Assembly: GCA_039545355.1 (NCBI GenBank)
Contig: BCJJ01000013.1
Location: 1,225,980-1,289,979 of the forward strand
DNA: 64,000 nt
Reading direction: 5' to 3'
DNA from: Trichosporon coremiiforme
Taxonomy: Eukaryota > Basidiomycota > Tremellomycetes > Trichosporonales > Trichosporonaceae
Below are positions 9,800 to 23,682 of the stretch, piece by piece. Numbering within the stretch: the stretch's first letter is position 1; each line of letters opens with the position of its first letter. Position numbers and translations under genes: made by a program. Under the pieces are notes generated by a model. The model was given only the letters and a program-made list of their open reading frames with translations. It was not told the origin of the DNA and made no database searches.

Positions 9800-10991
9800 C
9801 ATCACTGGCTTGGCCATGTGCTTGGAGGACGGGGAAGAAAGATGACGCGAACCGAGAATTAGGACAGCAGAAACACTGACTATTCGCGGGGGCGCGAGGC
9901 GAACATAGGACGAAGAACGGCCTGAGCCAATGCCGCCGAGCAGGTCCGCTCGAGCAATGCTTGGACACCGAGTATCGCCAAGAGGGAATAACAGTTGAGT
10001 GACATGTCCAAGGGCGGGACCGAACTGCTCCTAACTACGTCCGTCGTCTCCTCCTACAGACGCCGAGGCGAGGTTTCGCAAGCGGCGTGCTTTCTTCGGG
10101 CGATGAGCGCCCTCAAAGCTCTTGGCATATCGGCATCGGACTCGGCGCTCTTCACGACCGGACCCCAGAAGGTCTCGTGACCCCTTGCTCCACATTCGAG
10201 TCTCCTACTTAGAACGAACAAGGGACTGGCTTCCTCAATCCAAATGTCTCCCACGACTCTCGTCGTCACCTGCGGCTAGCGTCGACTAAACATTGGCTGA
10301 CGGCGATGCTCGCGATGCCCGCTCGCCACATTCGGCACCTTTCACATGTCACCGTGAGCCCTTCGCATTGCACGAGGTCAGCGTGTGGCTCTTCGGCATC
10401 TCGCGGTATACTAAGCATCCTTCCCGTCAAAACATGAGCGCTCATCCAAACTCACTTTGACTCAATACCAATCAGTTGTCACATTCCTAATCGGACGAGT
10501 CCGTAACCCTAATCCTGCCCCTAATAAGATAACCCGCCCAAGTGGTCCGAATCACCGGTGAAGGCCGACGAATACGGTCAAGTCCGCTACATGCCGTTGT
10601 TATCGACTCACAGCTCGCAGCCTGGTTGGTCAGCATTACGCCGGCGCTCCGCAGCGCCTGATCTGCTCCATGCGGGCGCCAAGGAATGGTGCATGTTTGC
10701 CCGTGTGAGTCCAGGCTCCTCGGCCATGAGCGATGAGGGGCTGGCAGCACCTGGCGGCACTGGCACCAGGCAGGGCGGACAGGGCCGGTTTCCCGGACCG
10801 GCGCCTGTAATGCAAATATGCCGCACGCTGCGCCTCGCAGATTTGCTTTCGTCTCATGACATTTGCTTTATTCACATGATATTTGTGATCGCAGTGAAGA
10901 CGACTCTCGAATTGATCAGTAGCAAGAACAGTCTTTAGACAACGCGCTGGAGACACTCACGAACGAGGAAAAGTTTCTGACCCTTCTCAGC
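9800..10991. other. Intergenic, promoter of the transporter gene
   Basis: No gene recognised over about 1.2 kb. It presumably contains the promoter and leader of the MFS transporter starting at 10992. Confidence 0.5.
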
Positions 10992-12871
10992 ATGTCTGAA
11001 CATCGCTCATCAAGTCCCTCTGTTCCTACAGGATCCGAACCCACTCGCACATCAACAACAGCAGTGATGACTGTCAACGACTCTCCGTCTGACTCGCCAC
11101 CAGAAGACGTGCAGGTGAAGCGCCGGCCCAGTAGTACGCACTCTGTGCATTCTACGACGTCGACAGCAGTGGGAGTTGACCTCCCGCCTCATCAGCACCA
11201 CCGCCGCCCGACCTCTCCGGTCTACGCTCCACCGCCGGACGTGGTGTCCGTCTTCGACCCCGCTTCAGTCGGCGGTGGCGGACCCCTTGTGCGGATAGCA
11301 TCACAACACTCTCAACGTCGGCTGTCACAGCGTCGCAGCCAGGGTGCCGCGAGCATGCGGCGGCCGACTTTCACTGCCTTCGGGGATCCGAACTCGCCCG
11401 TCTTCGAAGAGGACGACGATGGCAAGTTGCCGGCTCTTGACGTCAAGAGGGTTGTCGAGGTCGAGGGCCAAGTGCAGGCTCTTGGGAAAGAGGGCCCGGT
11501 AGGAGACAGCGATAACTGCGAGAAGTGCCGCAATGCCGACGAGGAGGAGGTGCACGCCTACCCGGATGGCGGATACGGCTGGGTCGTGGTTGCGTGCTGC
11601 ACGACGATGTGCGCGCTGACCAACGGCTGGGGTATGAACTTTGGCGTGTTCCAGCAGTACTACGTCGAGAACGTCTACCCCACAGCCCCAACCGCTGTTG
11701 TCAGTCTTGCGGGCACGACGCAAGGCTTTGTAAGTTCTCCTCTTGCCGTCATCCGTTGCTGACCTCAGTTCTTTGCCTGTGTTGCGTTCATTTCCGGACG
11801 CCTCGGCGATCGTTTCGGATTCAAGCGTGTCCTCTACTTCGCCGCCTTCATGTGCTGGCTGGGCACTTTCTGCGCCGGTTTCGCCAACCCTCTTTGGGCC
11901 GTGATCCTGACGCAAGGCGTGATCACGGGCATTGGCACGGGCATCGCTGCGCCACTCTTCATGAGTCTGCCCTCGCAGTGGTTCCTCCGCCACCGTGGTC
12001 TCGCGAGCGGTATCACGATGGGCGGCGCCGGCCTCGGAGGCGGCATCTCCACCCTCATTATCCGCAAGCTCCTGCTCTCGGTCGGACGGCACAAGACGCT
12101 CATGTGAGTACTCGGCCAGAGCGTCAGTTGACATCAGCATCATGTCGTTCATCAATCTCACTTTCATGCTGATCAGTATCTTCTTGATCCGTACGAGGCC
12201 AACGGCACCCGAGGCTCGGGCTGCGAGAGGACCGCTAATCAACCTCTCCGTCTTCCGGCACAGCGAGTTTTGGTCCATCGCCCTTTCCCTCCTCATCGCC
12301 ATCATCGGTTACTCAACGCCGTACACGTTCCTGGCCTCTTGGGTCGCTGAGCGCTTCCCCGATCTCCATGGCATGGCGGCGACGGGCCCGGTGTCCGTGC
12401 TCGCGTTCTCGGTATGCATTGGCCGAGCGCTTGTGGGCTTTTGCGCCGACTTCGTGGGACCGCTGAACACGTACATATCCGTGTTTTTCCTCAGCGGCGT
12501 GATCCAGCTCTCGCTCTGGCTCACGGCGCACAACCTCGCTGGCACTTACGCCTTCGCCGTCCTGTATGGACTCATCGCGCCCGGTTTCCTCGGACTCCTG
12601 CCGCAGATCGTCGTCACCGTCCTCGGCCCGACGGCGCTCGCGTCCAACCTCGGCATTCTGCTCATGTTCAACGCGCCGGGCAACCTCGTCGGCGGCCCGA
12701 TGGGAGGAGGCATCCGCGATGCCACGGGTAGTTACGAGTGGACCATCGCTAGCGGTGGCATCCTGCAAATCGTTGGCGGTACGATCGCTCTCTGGGGTGA
12801 GTACTCTGTCAGTTTGTTAGCTAACGTCAGCCCGCTTCCGCACATCGCCAAAGCTCTTCACGCCCATCTAG
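10992..12871 (+). CDS. Monocarboxylate-type MFS transporter (MCT/SLC16-like)
   Basis: Four exons (10992-11729, 11769-12103, 12138-12796, 12831-12871) give about 590 residues. The first 190 residues are a Ser/Pro/His-rich cytoplasmic tail. The membrane domain opens with DGGYGWVVVACC, the signature of the monocarboxylate porter family at the start of TM1. It continues with the loop motif GRLGDRFGFKR between TM2 and TM3 and about 12 hydrophobic helices. The last 13 residues come from a 41-nt exon reading ARFRTSPKLFTPI, the type of tail seen in fungal relatives. The family imports lactate, pyruvate, riboflavin and similar solutes by proton symport; the substrate here is not evident. It is the last clear gene before the gene-poor middle. 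Confidence 0.88.
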
Positions 12872-14824
12872 ACACCGTCAGAACTTATAATCGCACACTG
12901 CATGTATCATGGACATCCGTACACTGAGCTTCGGTTCAGCGAGCTTTGGCTCAAGGCAGCTGCCGAACTCGGCTCAGCCAGATCACCATTCCCTCATACC
13001 TAGCTTCACTGTCCACTCCACTGTGACGAGTGCGCTGAACGCCTCACTCACCTCATCCTGCCACAGTCACGCTTGTCGGTGAGCGTGGCCGAGGCCGTGT
13101 CTCACAGAGCCTCACGGAGATCTGACCCCGTGCACAGTGAGTGGGTCCGGCTAGCAAAATATCTCAGCGGGGCAGGTTCATTTGAGACAACAGCGGAGCA
13201 TAGTTATAGAGTTAGAGCACGCGGGACTTGGTGGCTGCTTTGTGCCGTAAGCTGTGCTGCGGGCCATTTCTCAACTCGGCCAGTGACAGAAAGCTCGGTG
13301 GCGGCCGCGTCAGGTGATGGGCCGCCGGAACGTGAATGACGAGTGAGGATGACGAGGGATGTGCCCGAGCAGACCGAGGACGCGAAGAGATGGGCAGGGA
13401 TGGGAGGGCCCGAGGAGGGATCATGAGGAGGAACACCTGGAAGCAGGGGGCTGGGCAAGGGCGCCGGGTTCCACAACAAAGGACACCACAAGTTGGGGTG
13501 TGTTGGCGCAATCCTCCGCGATTCCGGCGAATTATCCCCTTCCGTGGCCCCCCTTCGCAGCGCAGCGCCAGCAAGTCCCACTAGACCGAACAACTTGGGC
13601 TGGCGGAATGTCGGTCTCCCTGCAGGACCATGGGGAAAACCTCGGAATTTCCTGAGACTTCGGCAGCGAGTTGCCACCGTGACAATTGGAGGATGGCATC
13701 ATCGCGTGTTACGGCGTGGCGGCGCGGAACTAGCGTCATACTTGGCTGAAGCTGGTAGCGAGAAGTTCGGAGACAGCACCGAGCTCTTTCTTGCTGCTAT
13801 CTCATGGTGTGTGCCGGACCCACTGCGGTCAGCGGTGATATAGGGCATCCGGTCCCCGTGACGCACCGATGACTACGGCGGGATCGGTGGCAGCGGTCCT
13901 GGCTTTGGCGATCTCTGGCAGAAGTTGGTAGTGTCTGGCGGCATCGTCAGCCACCTATGATCGCCAAAGAGATGGTCTGCCTGTAGTATCTATAGCACAT
14001 TTAGTACGCATAGTCTCGATAGCGTGCATGCCATGGAGCCCAGAGGATGAGTCACTATACACACCGGCACTAAACAAGTACAGAACAGGGTGATCAGCTG
14101 GTGCCGCCAACTGCCGCGGCTGTCGAGATCTGCGCTTCCCTACTCCACCCCGTTCCGCACCCCTTTGTTCTTTCGTTCCTCTCGTTCCGTCAGTTCGTTG
14201 CCGCGCTTCCCGTAGCGCGCCTCGCGCTGAGGTCACGGAGCTCGGGGCTGCAGGGGGTGCACGCACTCCATGCCCCAGCCTCCAGCCCTCGCCTGTCACC
14301 GACTTGTGGCACTGGGGAAACGGCAATTCCCGCGGCGATGTGGGTCATCAACATGGAGGCCGGCGGTCAGGTAAGCCGGGGCTGTGCAAGCTCAAGGGTG
14401 CGCGCAGCTTCGTTTGCAGAGGGTGCAAGGGACTGGCTAAGCTCAACAACAACGGAATTCACGTTAAGGTGATTGCTGCGCGTGTGTGGAGCTTGTGATG
14501 GGCTACAGGCGAAACGAATGAGCAGGACACCAATCGAAGCTCCTTCCTGATGGCAACGTGCGCCACACCAAGGTCAAGCAGGAATTGCGACGTCTCCCTG
14601 TATGAGGAGCAAAGGGTTTGTGGCTCCCTGTGATGACTGCATTCTTAGCAATCTGCAATATGTGTTACACTCCCCGCCGGCTCGAGGTCAATCAAAACCG
14701 GCCGTGTGGCGATCGCGTGCTGACTTCGTGAGGAGCTGCAACGCCGAGTTTTATGCATAGAGGCACGTTCCCAGGCATCCTGGAATCCTTGGAGTCTTGG
14801 CTACATAGCTGTGTACTTTATATC
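12872..14824. other. Gene-poor DNA between transporter gene and transposon
   Basis: No gene recognised. A short frame at 14304-14498 (plus) ends in a plausible-looking GLAKLNNNGIHVKVIAAR, but no family or splice context supports it. Confidence 0.5.
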
Positions 14825-15919
14825 TCAGTAATCGATGTATCCACCCTTGGCATCAACCACTTTCTGCAGGCGGTCTGGCATGGACATAACAAGTCGATCA
14901 AGGGTTGCCTGGGGGATCTCCATCCAAATCTTCTGTGCAGCCTCGAACAGAGCATCGTGGGAGGTAGGGCGCGGCCTGAGTGCAGCCAGCTTCCTCTTGA
15001 GGATGGTCCAGATGTTCTCAATTGGATTGAGGCAAGGAGAGGAGGCAGGATGGTCCAGGAAGCGCATGCCAAGAGCCTCACCCTTCTGCCTTGTAGTCTT
15101 GCACTTGTGGATCGGTGCATTGTCCTCCAGGATCCAGGGGCGGCCATAACCTCTCCAGCGTGAGCACATGCGCTTCCACTGGGCCAGAAGCGGCCCCTCA
15201 GTGATCTGAGAGCGATAGATCACAGCTGTAACACCCTTGCGCTTCCCAGTTGACTCAGAGGTGTCAAATCGAATGAGAGGAGAGCGACCACCAAGCCAGA
15301 TGGCTCCCCAAACCATCAGGCAAGGCAAACCAGACCTGAAAGCGTACTGAATGTACTTCTCATCGAGCCTGTTAGAGCCAATGGGCCTGGTGCAGTAAGC
15401 CTGGTACAGCTGGTCGAGATAGAGAGCACATTCATCAGTGCAGATGACCTTACCCCACTCCTCTTTGAGCCTCAAATGCAGGGTCGCATAGGCAAGCCTT
15501 GCAGCCTTCTTGGCATCACTGAGGAAGGGCTTGACGATAGCCTTGTACCTGCGCAACTTGAGGATAGCCCTGGCGCGCCTGAGGGTGCTGGGAGCGATGG
15601 AAACGCCTCTCTGGGCAAGGGACTCAAGTGTCTCGCGGTTGGTGGCAAAGGGCTGCATCTCTGCAAAGTCCTTGATCATTTGGAGTGTCATGAGGTCGAG
15701 TTTCTTTGGTCTGGGTGTCCTGGAAGGTGTAGGAGACTCCTGTCNAGGTCTGAGAGGCAGACCGGCTGGCAGAGACTGGGTACNGGCATAGGAAGCCACA
15801 CAATAGCTCACAGTGCTCTGGGAGACGTTGAACATCGCTGCTACACTGCGCTGGGTCTTGTAGCGTGCAAGGAGAGCGATCTTAGCGCGGCGACGAGGCG
15901 AGAGGATAGGCGAAGGCAT
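14825..15919 (-). mobile_element. Tc1/mariner transposase (DD34E), apparently intact
   Basis: An uninterrupted frame of 364 codons encodes a Tc1-type transposase, which cuts and pastes its element at TA sites. An N-terminal helix-turn-helix is visible at residues 20-45 (TQRSVAAMFNVSQSTVSYCV). The catalytic triad is Asp162 (VICTDECALYL), Asp266 (WILEDNAPIHK) and Glu301 (NPIENIWTILK). There are exactly 34 residues between the last two, the Tc1 spacing. No stop or frameshift is seen; two codons contain an ambiguous base (15745 and 15784). It sits at the left edge of the gene-poor DNA and is the only clear transposon protein in the window. Confidence 0.92.
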
Positions 15920-16313
15920 GCTGAGGTGCTGAGAGGCTGTGGAAGCGAGGAGGGCTNGGAAACTTGCTGTCTGGAGAACTTAGACGTCGAGAACAGCCTC
16001 CTTTTATGCCACTCTCAAAAGACCAAGTGTCAATCAGCTCAGACGCTCATGCATTCAAATTTCCAACATTTTGCGCGATTTTCTGCCTGTACCACATGGT
16101 GCACACTTCCCCACGAAATCTGAGNCTTCTAGCACATGNATGCATGGAGATATGACANTATTGGTCGATCAGCATTGGCAATGAGCCCCATGATGGTGAG
16201 CAAGGCCTATTTGGTGTCCCGCAACGCCAGGGGAACACCAAACCCGCGTCCCGCTGTAGCCGAGAGTGTAACGCTTCCAACCATGGTTTACCCGTCCCTG
16301 TATCTTCACTGTA
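15745..16313 (-). mobile_element. 5' flank of the Tc1 element with ambiguous bases
   Basis: Ambiguous bases occur at 15745, 15784, 15957, 16125, 16139 and 16158 and nowhere else that I noticed. This is expected if several near-identical transposon copies were merged in assembly, and it implies the repeated unit reaches at least 16158. Read inward on the minus strand, 16313 starts TACAGTGAAGATACAGGG, which looks like a Tc1 end at a TA site. No matching inverted repeat was found on the left side, so the boundary is tentative. Confidence 0.4.
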
Positions 16314-19300
16314 GCATGAGCTATGCATGTTTGAAGTTGATCTCGGCGTCGGCGGCAGTGCCACGGCGGCCACGGCGCTGAAAACAGATCGACTCGAACT
16401 CGGCGTGGTGTGTATGTGCTCGGTCTGCGGGCTTCAAGATCCCCTCGGCGATCCCTTCGGAGAGCCCTTGCAGCGTCGGTTGCGGCCATTTGCGGCGTCG
16501 TCGAAGGATAGTACTCGCCACGCTTGTGAGAGGTCAGTGCCATGCGGTTCCAGCTGTTTAAGCTCGCACCAGACCTTTTTACAGCAATTGGCGAAGGAGC
16601 GTGCGTTGGTCAAGCAGTCGTATTCGGACTAGATGAGCTCAATACCAGAACTCTATCAGTTTGAAGCGAACTCGAACCTGTTCAAATCGAGACTGTTCCA
16701 TGTGCTCGCGATAACTTCCGCGCAACGTGATGGTTATACCTCCATGTGTTTCGGCTGCCCTTGGATTACCCAGAACTTAACTGTTGAAGAGACTCCGTAG
16801 CGATGCTCGCACCTTGGATCGATTTCAAACCCTAAGTCTGCAGGCCAATCGAGCTTATCAGGATGAGACTCACGCTGCCCGCTGAGCTCCACTGTCCGGG
16901 CAACTCAGGTTAGCAGGTCAGGAGGTCAGGATTGAACTCTAAGCTGCCGTGGAGCGAGTGCAGCGCGTGGAATGGAGGTACGTGGCGCTCGCGTCTTTGG
17001 TTTATCGCAAACGAACGCCCGACTGCGAAGGGAGTGTCATTGTGAGCGTGTTTCCAGAAATGTCAGCTCGCTGCATGTGTGGTACGAGCCCTGTGGCGTA
17101 GACAGATGCTCCTGTTGGGGCTCTTACGCAGATCTGTGGATGATGTGTGATGACGAGCGTAACGCATGTGGAGCGACCGCGAAGCTCAGAGCTTGTTCAC
17201 CTTCGTTTACTGGTATCCTTTCTTTTTCTGTGGCTATTTGCCTGATTTCCTGTCCATCGTCCTTTTGTGCTTTCCCAAAGAGCGGTAAATGCCCCGAATA
17301 GTAGTGTGCGCAGGCAGGCAGTCCTAAACCGGGGCCGACCATGGCAGCGACGACGACGCGACAGGAAGCGTTAAGCTTAAGCTCCACTTTCACCCTGCAC
17401 CACGGCATCCCCTCTCACCATTGTTGGGGTTGGGTATACCGTGTGCGCGATCACAACACTCCGCACCCTCGTGGATGCAGGGCAAGTCAGTGTCGGTGCG
17501 CGGGCGAACACCGCACGGTCCGGAAAGAGCAATTGGAGTGTAACCTTGTGAGATCATGTGTTTAAGCCGTTAGTTCAAAGGACGTTAACACAATGGTCAA
17601 AATAGAGTTCACGATCAGTCCGGGAGGCCCGTAGTCAATGGCTGAATCGACAACTCTGTCGCGAGCAAGCATACTGACTATCGCCGACATGCTGGAGGAC
17701 ATGGTGGGCCAAGGTGAGGTGTAAGGAAGTGCACGCCAATACGCGTAGTCCGCACCGGAGTCGGAGGTCCGGTCCACCCCCAATTTGTGTTGCTTATGAA
17801 GGTCGTGCTTACCTTATCAGTCAAGTATGTTGGGGAAAGCGTACGGCGCGTCTACGGGCGATTTTTGTTTATGAGCATTCGATCAACCTTATTGTAGTCG
17901 ATCAATTGTCCTCACTCTGCTCATTCACCGTTTCTATAAGCAGTTCGTGCCTGCATGTTGTACCTCCGTGTGTCCCGTAGCGCTCAAGTCCGTGCTCCCG
18001 CGTCCGTGCGCTCGGACGCCGGGACGCCGGAAGTGTGCGAACCTTGTCCATCTTTGATCGGTGCAGCTGAATGCAAGCCGTGCCTTACTAGCGGACGGCT
18101 GTTTGCCATTTTGCTGCCTCTCTATGCCACCGCCGCAGTTGCGCCGACCTCGAGAGCCGCGGAGGTTCAAATGTGAGCAGCACAAGGGAGCGGCGTACGG
18201 CATCTCTGACGGCACCGGCTCGCAGAAAGCACAACCCACCACCATCTGGGCAGCCCGCACCGCCCGCACATGCATGTGTGCGTACGTGCAGGCGACGCGA
18301 TCGTCGATCGTTATGCCAGCGACATCGGAAATTATGTCCCGACAGGCACTCCAGGCACCGAGGCACCGTTCTTATGGCAGGTACGCGAGCTGCTTCACAC
18401 TAACGTCCGCGAACCTGTTCTATTTGGGTGCATGCTTTGCGGTTCGAAGCGTTGACGCGCAGTCCCATGCGTTCGAAGCGTTCGAAAACGTCTTGACAGC
18501 GTTCGGCGGGCATCCGTCTGAGTTAGATGAGCAGTGCAGCACGTGAGGCACATCCGAGCTGCACCACCTGCTGAGTGTCCCTCGTGGTGCCTTCCCCGTG
18601 CGGGCGGGTGTATGCACTGGATGCAGTGGTTAGTACCCGCCCCGTCCCCGTGCATCCGATGTATCCGTTGCTTCCCCGGCATAGCGTGTTTGTTAGTGCG
18701 GCAGCGGTGTGGTCTGGGGGTGGAAAACCTCCGCTCACAAGAGCGGATGCACATGAGCGATTTGGGGGATCTTCACAAGAGTGGTGGCCGCGAGAGCATT
18801 GCGTGCGTGCACGCGTGCGACGCTTTCGAGGCATGCACCGCAATGGGGGAACCAGCGCTCAGCCGAGCTGGGAAGCGTGGCTCGTTCCCGCTTCAGTCTG
18901 GGGTACTGGGGTGAGCGTCGTAACAGCATGACCTAGCATGACCTAGCACGAGCTTATTACGCGGCAAGACTAGCGCGTTTCCTGCGTTCCGTTACCTGCT
19001 CCGATTGCTCCAAAATGGCTCTCCCGCGGGAGCTTTTTGTAGCCTATCAGTGCTGCGGTGGCAGGTAGTCACTCACCGAGCCAGCGTAGTCACCGTGGCC
19101 GAGCACTGGCTCGGTCGCTGGACATTGGGAGCGGAAGCACCATTGGAAGCGGCTCTAATCCGCCCTGGGACCCGCTAAGGTGAGGAGCCAGGGGTTCCCG
19201 ATTCTTCGGTCACTCTCTCGGCGACTGCTAGTAGTCACCGCGGGCTGCGAGGGCACTCCGTAGAGAGCCACCAGTGCACGCATGCAGGCGTCATTTGCGT

Positions 19301-20495
19301 CGCACTCTCGTAATGTTTGGTTACTCTTGTTCGCAATAAGCGCTGCTGACCCTTGCACGCCCTTGCATGCACGGCGGTACTCCTGTCATTACCCCGTCAT
19401 TAAGGGGTGCACTGTGAGACGAGAGTCTGGTATGGTCGCGGATCAACTCATCTCGGGCCTCTCGGGCTCATTTAAACCTCCTGTACGTTTTGGGCGCATG
19501 TGGGTCATATGGGGCTGGGGTAACGTAAACGATGCGCTAAGACGTGCCCTTCCGGCGTGCCGTCTGCGGTTCAGATGCAGCCCGCACGAGCCCGCAGCTG
19601 GCGGAGAGCGGTCATCCTCCGATCTCCATGCCAAGCAAGATTTGGCGGTTTCGAATGTAATAATGATGTTTCTGATTGAGTTGCGGCGATGAGATCTCGC
19701 CGAGGGTCCGAGGGCCGGCGTGGCCGAGGGTTTGGAAGGAGGGGTGGAGCAAAGTATGCCGCATTGTGTCGGATGTAGGGAGGAGATCCATGGCGATGCA
19801 TGTGTTGCAGGGGCCGCTGTGCGGAGAGCATTGAGCGCGGAGTGGGTGTATCCTCTGGCGCACGGGGCTCTGCAGTTCTCTCGGCGCGGCGGCTGTGCGG
19901 CGCCGCTGGATCGGACATGCGCTATCGGTTCATCCAGTGGGTTGTCCGAGACATGGGGTATAAAACTGTTCGAGATTCGAGACATGGGTTTGATTAGCGC
20001 GTGTGGCACGCGTGGGGGCGGGGTAGCAATATTGCTCGATATTCGGGCGACACAACCCACTGAGACATTGATTCAGAGATAACGGGACACTTAATCGACC
20101 GTTTAATGGCTGATAAAGTATCATAATGGCGATGCAAGTAAGGTACACCCATGCATCCACCGCGTGGTCCCGGATGTTCAACTTGCGACTCTGGCGCATA
20201 TACACCGACATTACCAAACGTGCGCAGCACTCGGCGTGCGGCAGTCACGCATTCGTCAGCGGCTCGGCTGCCAATGTCATACGGACTCCCGAGCCTAAGC
20301 ACATGCTAACGAAGGTGAGGTGTTGGCTGTCCTTAACGATATTGAGCCCACCACAGCCACCGAGCAGGCCGAGCAGGGCGTGCCGGGCGAAGCCAACGTA
20401 GTCTTCTGCAACCCTTCCCTACCCACTTTGAACACGTAACAGAGCCCACTTGGCACTCTTCCGGGAGGCTTCGATGTGCGGAGGCGCACAGGGCG

Positions 20496-20514
20496 GCGCA
20501 GGAAACGCAGGAAA
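20496..20514. repeat. Dispersed 19-bp repeat, copy 1
   Basis: GCGCAGGAAACGCAGGAAA is identical to 28388-28406 in the other gene-poor block. A 12-bp part (CGCAGGAAACGC, inverted) is also at 18975-18986. Confidence 0.7.
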
Positions 20515-23009
20515 ACTCTCCGACCTTGGGTGAGCTACGGTTTGAGCGTTGGAAGCACGCGTAACTCGCGGGGAGTACGCCGACCTCTAGCGTGATGGCC
20601 TTGCTAATAATGGCGCAGCACGCGTTGAACGAAGGGCGGATATACGTACTCCGCGAGCCATCACTCCGCAAGCCCCGGTCGACTAGGCCCCTCGGACAAA
20701 CCACGGAAAAACTGAAGCCTCTCAAGGCTGGGTTTAGCAGCACACCTGTGGTCGGTCCAGAAGATGAAGCTCCCGTGAGTTGCATGACCCCTGGGTGCAT
20801 CACAAGCGCAGGGCGGAATCCCGCTGGGAAGGACCGCAAATCCACAAACAGAACGAAGAGAAAGGGAAAGGGACTCGTTACCTCACCGCTACAGCGAAGA
20901 CCGAGAAAGTCAAAAAGCTTGGAAGCAGCTAACGTACGTACCTGCATTGCGCGAGTTACCAGAACCCAGGAGCACCCGGGCTGCACCCAGGTGCGTAATA
21001 AGGTTTCGTGGACAAACTCTAACGGTGTTTAACTCTGTGGCCCGTCTCCCTAGCGGCCTAGCATGCATCATCCGTGCCCTGCCCGCTCTGCGCTCCACTC
21101 GCGCAAGCCATTTCGGTGCCGTCGTGATCGGTTCTGGTGTGCTTCGGTGTGCACCACACGAGACTGCTTCAAGCGCACCGGAGAGTCGAGGCCAAGGAGA
21201 GGATTACACTCCGGCGGACGGTTCGCGAGAAGTTTGTTGTGCCGCCCAAGAGCAGAGGGAAGTGAGCCAGTCGAGGTGTGCCGGTGAATTCACTGCACGG
21301 AGCCAAGCACATCACATTACGTGAGTTCCCCAGGGCGGCGTTACCAGCAGATGTACATGCCGCTTGCCCGGCGGTATGCCACCACTGCTAGCATGAATGG
21401 GCCGAGCGTGCCGCGTGCCGTGCAGCCCGTGCGTCCCTCGTCTGCCCGTCGGGCCCAGTCCAGCCCGTCATCGTTGAAAGGCAGTCAGGTGCTTGTTGAC
21501 GAAGGTCACCGGGAGTTGTACCTCGGTGTACCGAGAACTGCCGGAGCTGACCGGTCGTGGTCTAGAGCGCCCAGACGTGTTTGATGCATTCAGTAGTGAT
21601 GTATGAGGCGTTTTCTGTGCGTATTCTTGTCGATCCGCGGTGCGCCTCCTTTCTTGCGTGGCGCAGGTTTGGCGTCGTCTGTGCGCGGAGACCCCACTGC
21701 GGTCTGGCAATCCTGGCCCAGCTGGGCGGGCTGCGCATTCGGTTTCCGGCCTTCCCATTCTTTCCCACTTTCCATTGAATGGGAAACATCCCTCACCGAA
21801 CGCCTCGTACATGCAGCAGTCCTGCCAAAACCGCGTGAGCCAAAGGGCCAAAGGGCCACTGAACCAACCGAGACACTGCGAGACACTGCGCCGGGCTATC
21901 GCGCGGTCTTTCGCGCTGCGTCACAGTGGGCCACCCGCTTGCACACGTACACTCTACATCCGCGATAGCGCTGGCCGTGCACCGGCGCGAATTGACGATC
22001 CGTGGCGGCAGGGTCACACTGCATCCCTGCAACGCTTGTGTTTGTTGTCGATTTGGGGACAACAACACCTGATGGCGCACAACTTCACCTGCGTGATGGT
22101 CAAAACTCGCTGGAACCGATGTCTGCGTTCACGTAAGGAAGTGGATAGCGCACCCCAGCGATGCGCACCTAGCTCAACAGAGCAGACGAGCAACACGGGA
22201 ACGCGACGGATAAGGTTCAGGCTAAGGATGGGAGTGTTCCTGAGGGCTTTGCGCGTGCCCATTGGACCTCGTTGAGGGTTGGAAAGGCTGCGACGGTGTG
22301 CTGGGCCAGCACACGGCCTGAGCACGTCCTGCCGGACATGCCGGGACGCTTGCCGTATGCATAATTGTTGCATACGCTTACACGCCAGGCTCAATACATG
22401 ACCGAGGGATCAACGCGTACGGCATGCGGATGTTTGAAGAGGTGGGGAGTGATGTCAGCGTTACTCTGCGTCACGTCGTGCTTGTGCGCTGCCAAGCTCT
22501 TAGTTTGCTCCCAGACTTCCGGCTCCAAAATCGCTCGTAATGTGCGGGGGCTGGCAAGCGGACGAGCTTGGGAATGTGCGCAATGTTGTGCATTGGAGTC
22601 AGCGGATCTTAAGCAATCTTACGTATGGCAAGGTTTCCAAATTCCTGCCATTTCCTAATGCCTCCCTGGGCTTGCGGGAGCTGCAGGACTGATGCGTTCT
22701 ACACCCGAGCCGTGACGCTCGAAAGCTGTGCGGAGCTCACGCTTGCCCCAGCAGACGAGCGGAGGTTTGTGCATCCACGGCACCAGAAGTTCAGCTTTCG
22801 TCCTGGACGAAAAGCGTCGCACTTCTTTCCAGTAGCACGTTTTCGCGTGATTGCGGGCAGCTCCTTCGTCAGACCAGCGGACCGTAAGCTTCGGACGGAC
22901 CGGACCGACTCCCGCTCCTCCGTCTCGTCAGTTCGTTTCCCTCACTATCAGTCCTGGTTTGCTGGGAAGCCAATGCGCGGGTTCGCGGCTCGCTAGCAGC
23001 TTCAGGAGC

Positions 23010-23025
23010 TCCAGGAGCTCCTGGA
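23010..23025. repeat. 16-bp perfect palindrome
   Basis: TCCAGGAGCTCCTGGA is self-complementary and is preceded by a further partial CAGGAGCT copy at 23003-23010. Confidence 0.7.
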
Positions 23026-23651
23026 CCCAGGACGCACAGAACCCACGGGTACAGCGTCAGTGTGATGGGCATAATGCCAGCCGTAAGCCCTTCGTAAGCC
23101 CAACGTCTTGGAAATGGGATGCACAGGCACACAGAATTGGGACCATTTTTGCGCGGAGGAACCAGGATGGACCAGGGATGCACTGGGGCTTCAGGAGGGA
23201 GTTACCAGAGGGACAGACACGGGGATGAGCTGAACCCCGCTGTGCGTCTTTGACCCGCTGGGCCAGAGCACCGTTAGGTCATCCATTGTGGGTCTGTGGT
23301 CCGCCCAGAATGCGCGTGAGTGAGGGTCGCGGTGCACTGAGACAGCTGAGCATTCAGCTGTGAGGTGTGGTGAATAGCTTGTCTGAGCTGCAACTCACTC
23401 CCGCACACAACGCCACAAGAATGCGCATCTCCGCACCTTGCACAGCCGCCGGCTTTGGCAGCTTGCGACTCACTCAGGTGCTCGTCTCGCTCGTCACGAA
23501 CGTCAGCGATCTGCCCCTCTGCCCGCCCCAGGTCTGCCCGTCTATTCACTGTTCGCCCGTACGCGGACCACGCGAGCGAACCCTTTTCTTCTGCACTTAC
23601 GTACGTACGTCTTTCCGTGCCTGAAGACTTCTCTGCGATTTCTCTGTGTTT

Positions 23652-23682
23652 CTGCACGCCTGCACGCCTGCACGCCCTGCAC
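23652..23682. repeat. Short tandem repeat, CTGCACGC units
   Basis: Three direct copies of CTGCACGC plus a shortened fourth, in gene-poor DNA. Confidence 0.7.

Noticed and set aside
10500..10530. Telomere-like CCCTAA pieces
   Set aside because: Only two imperfect copies; no array, so not an interstitial telomere.
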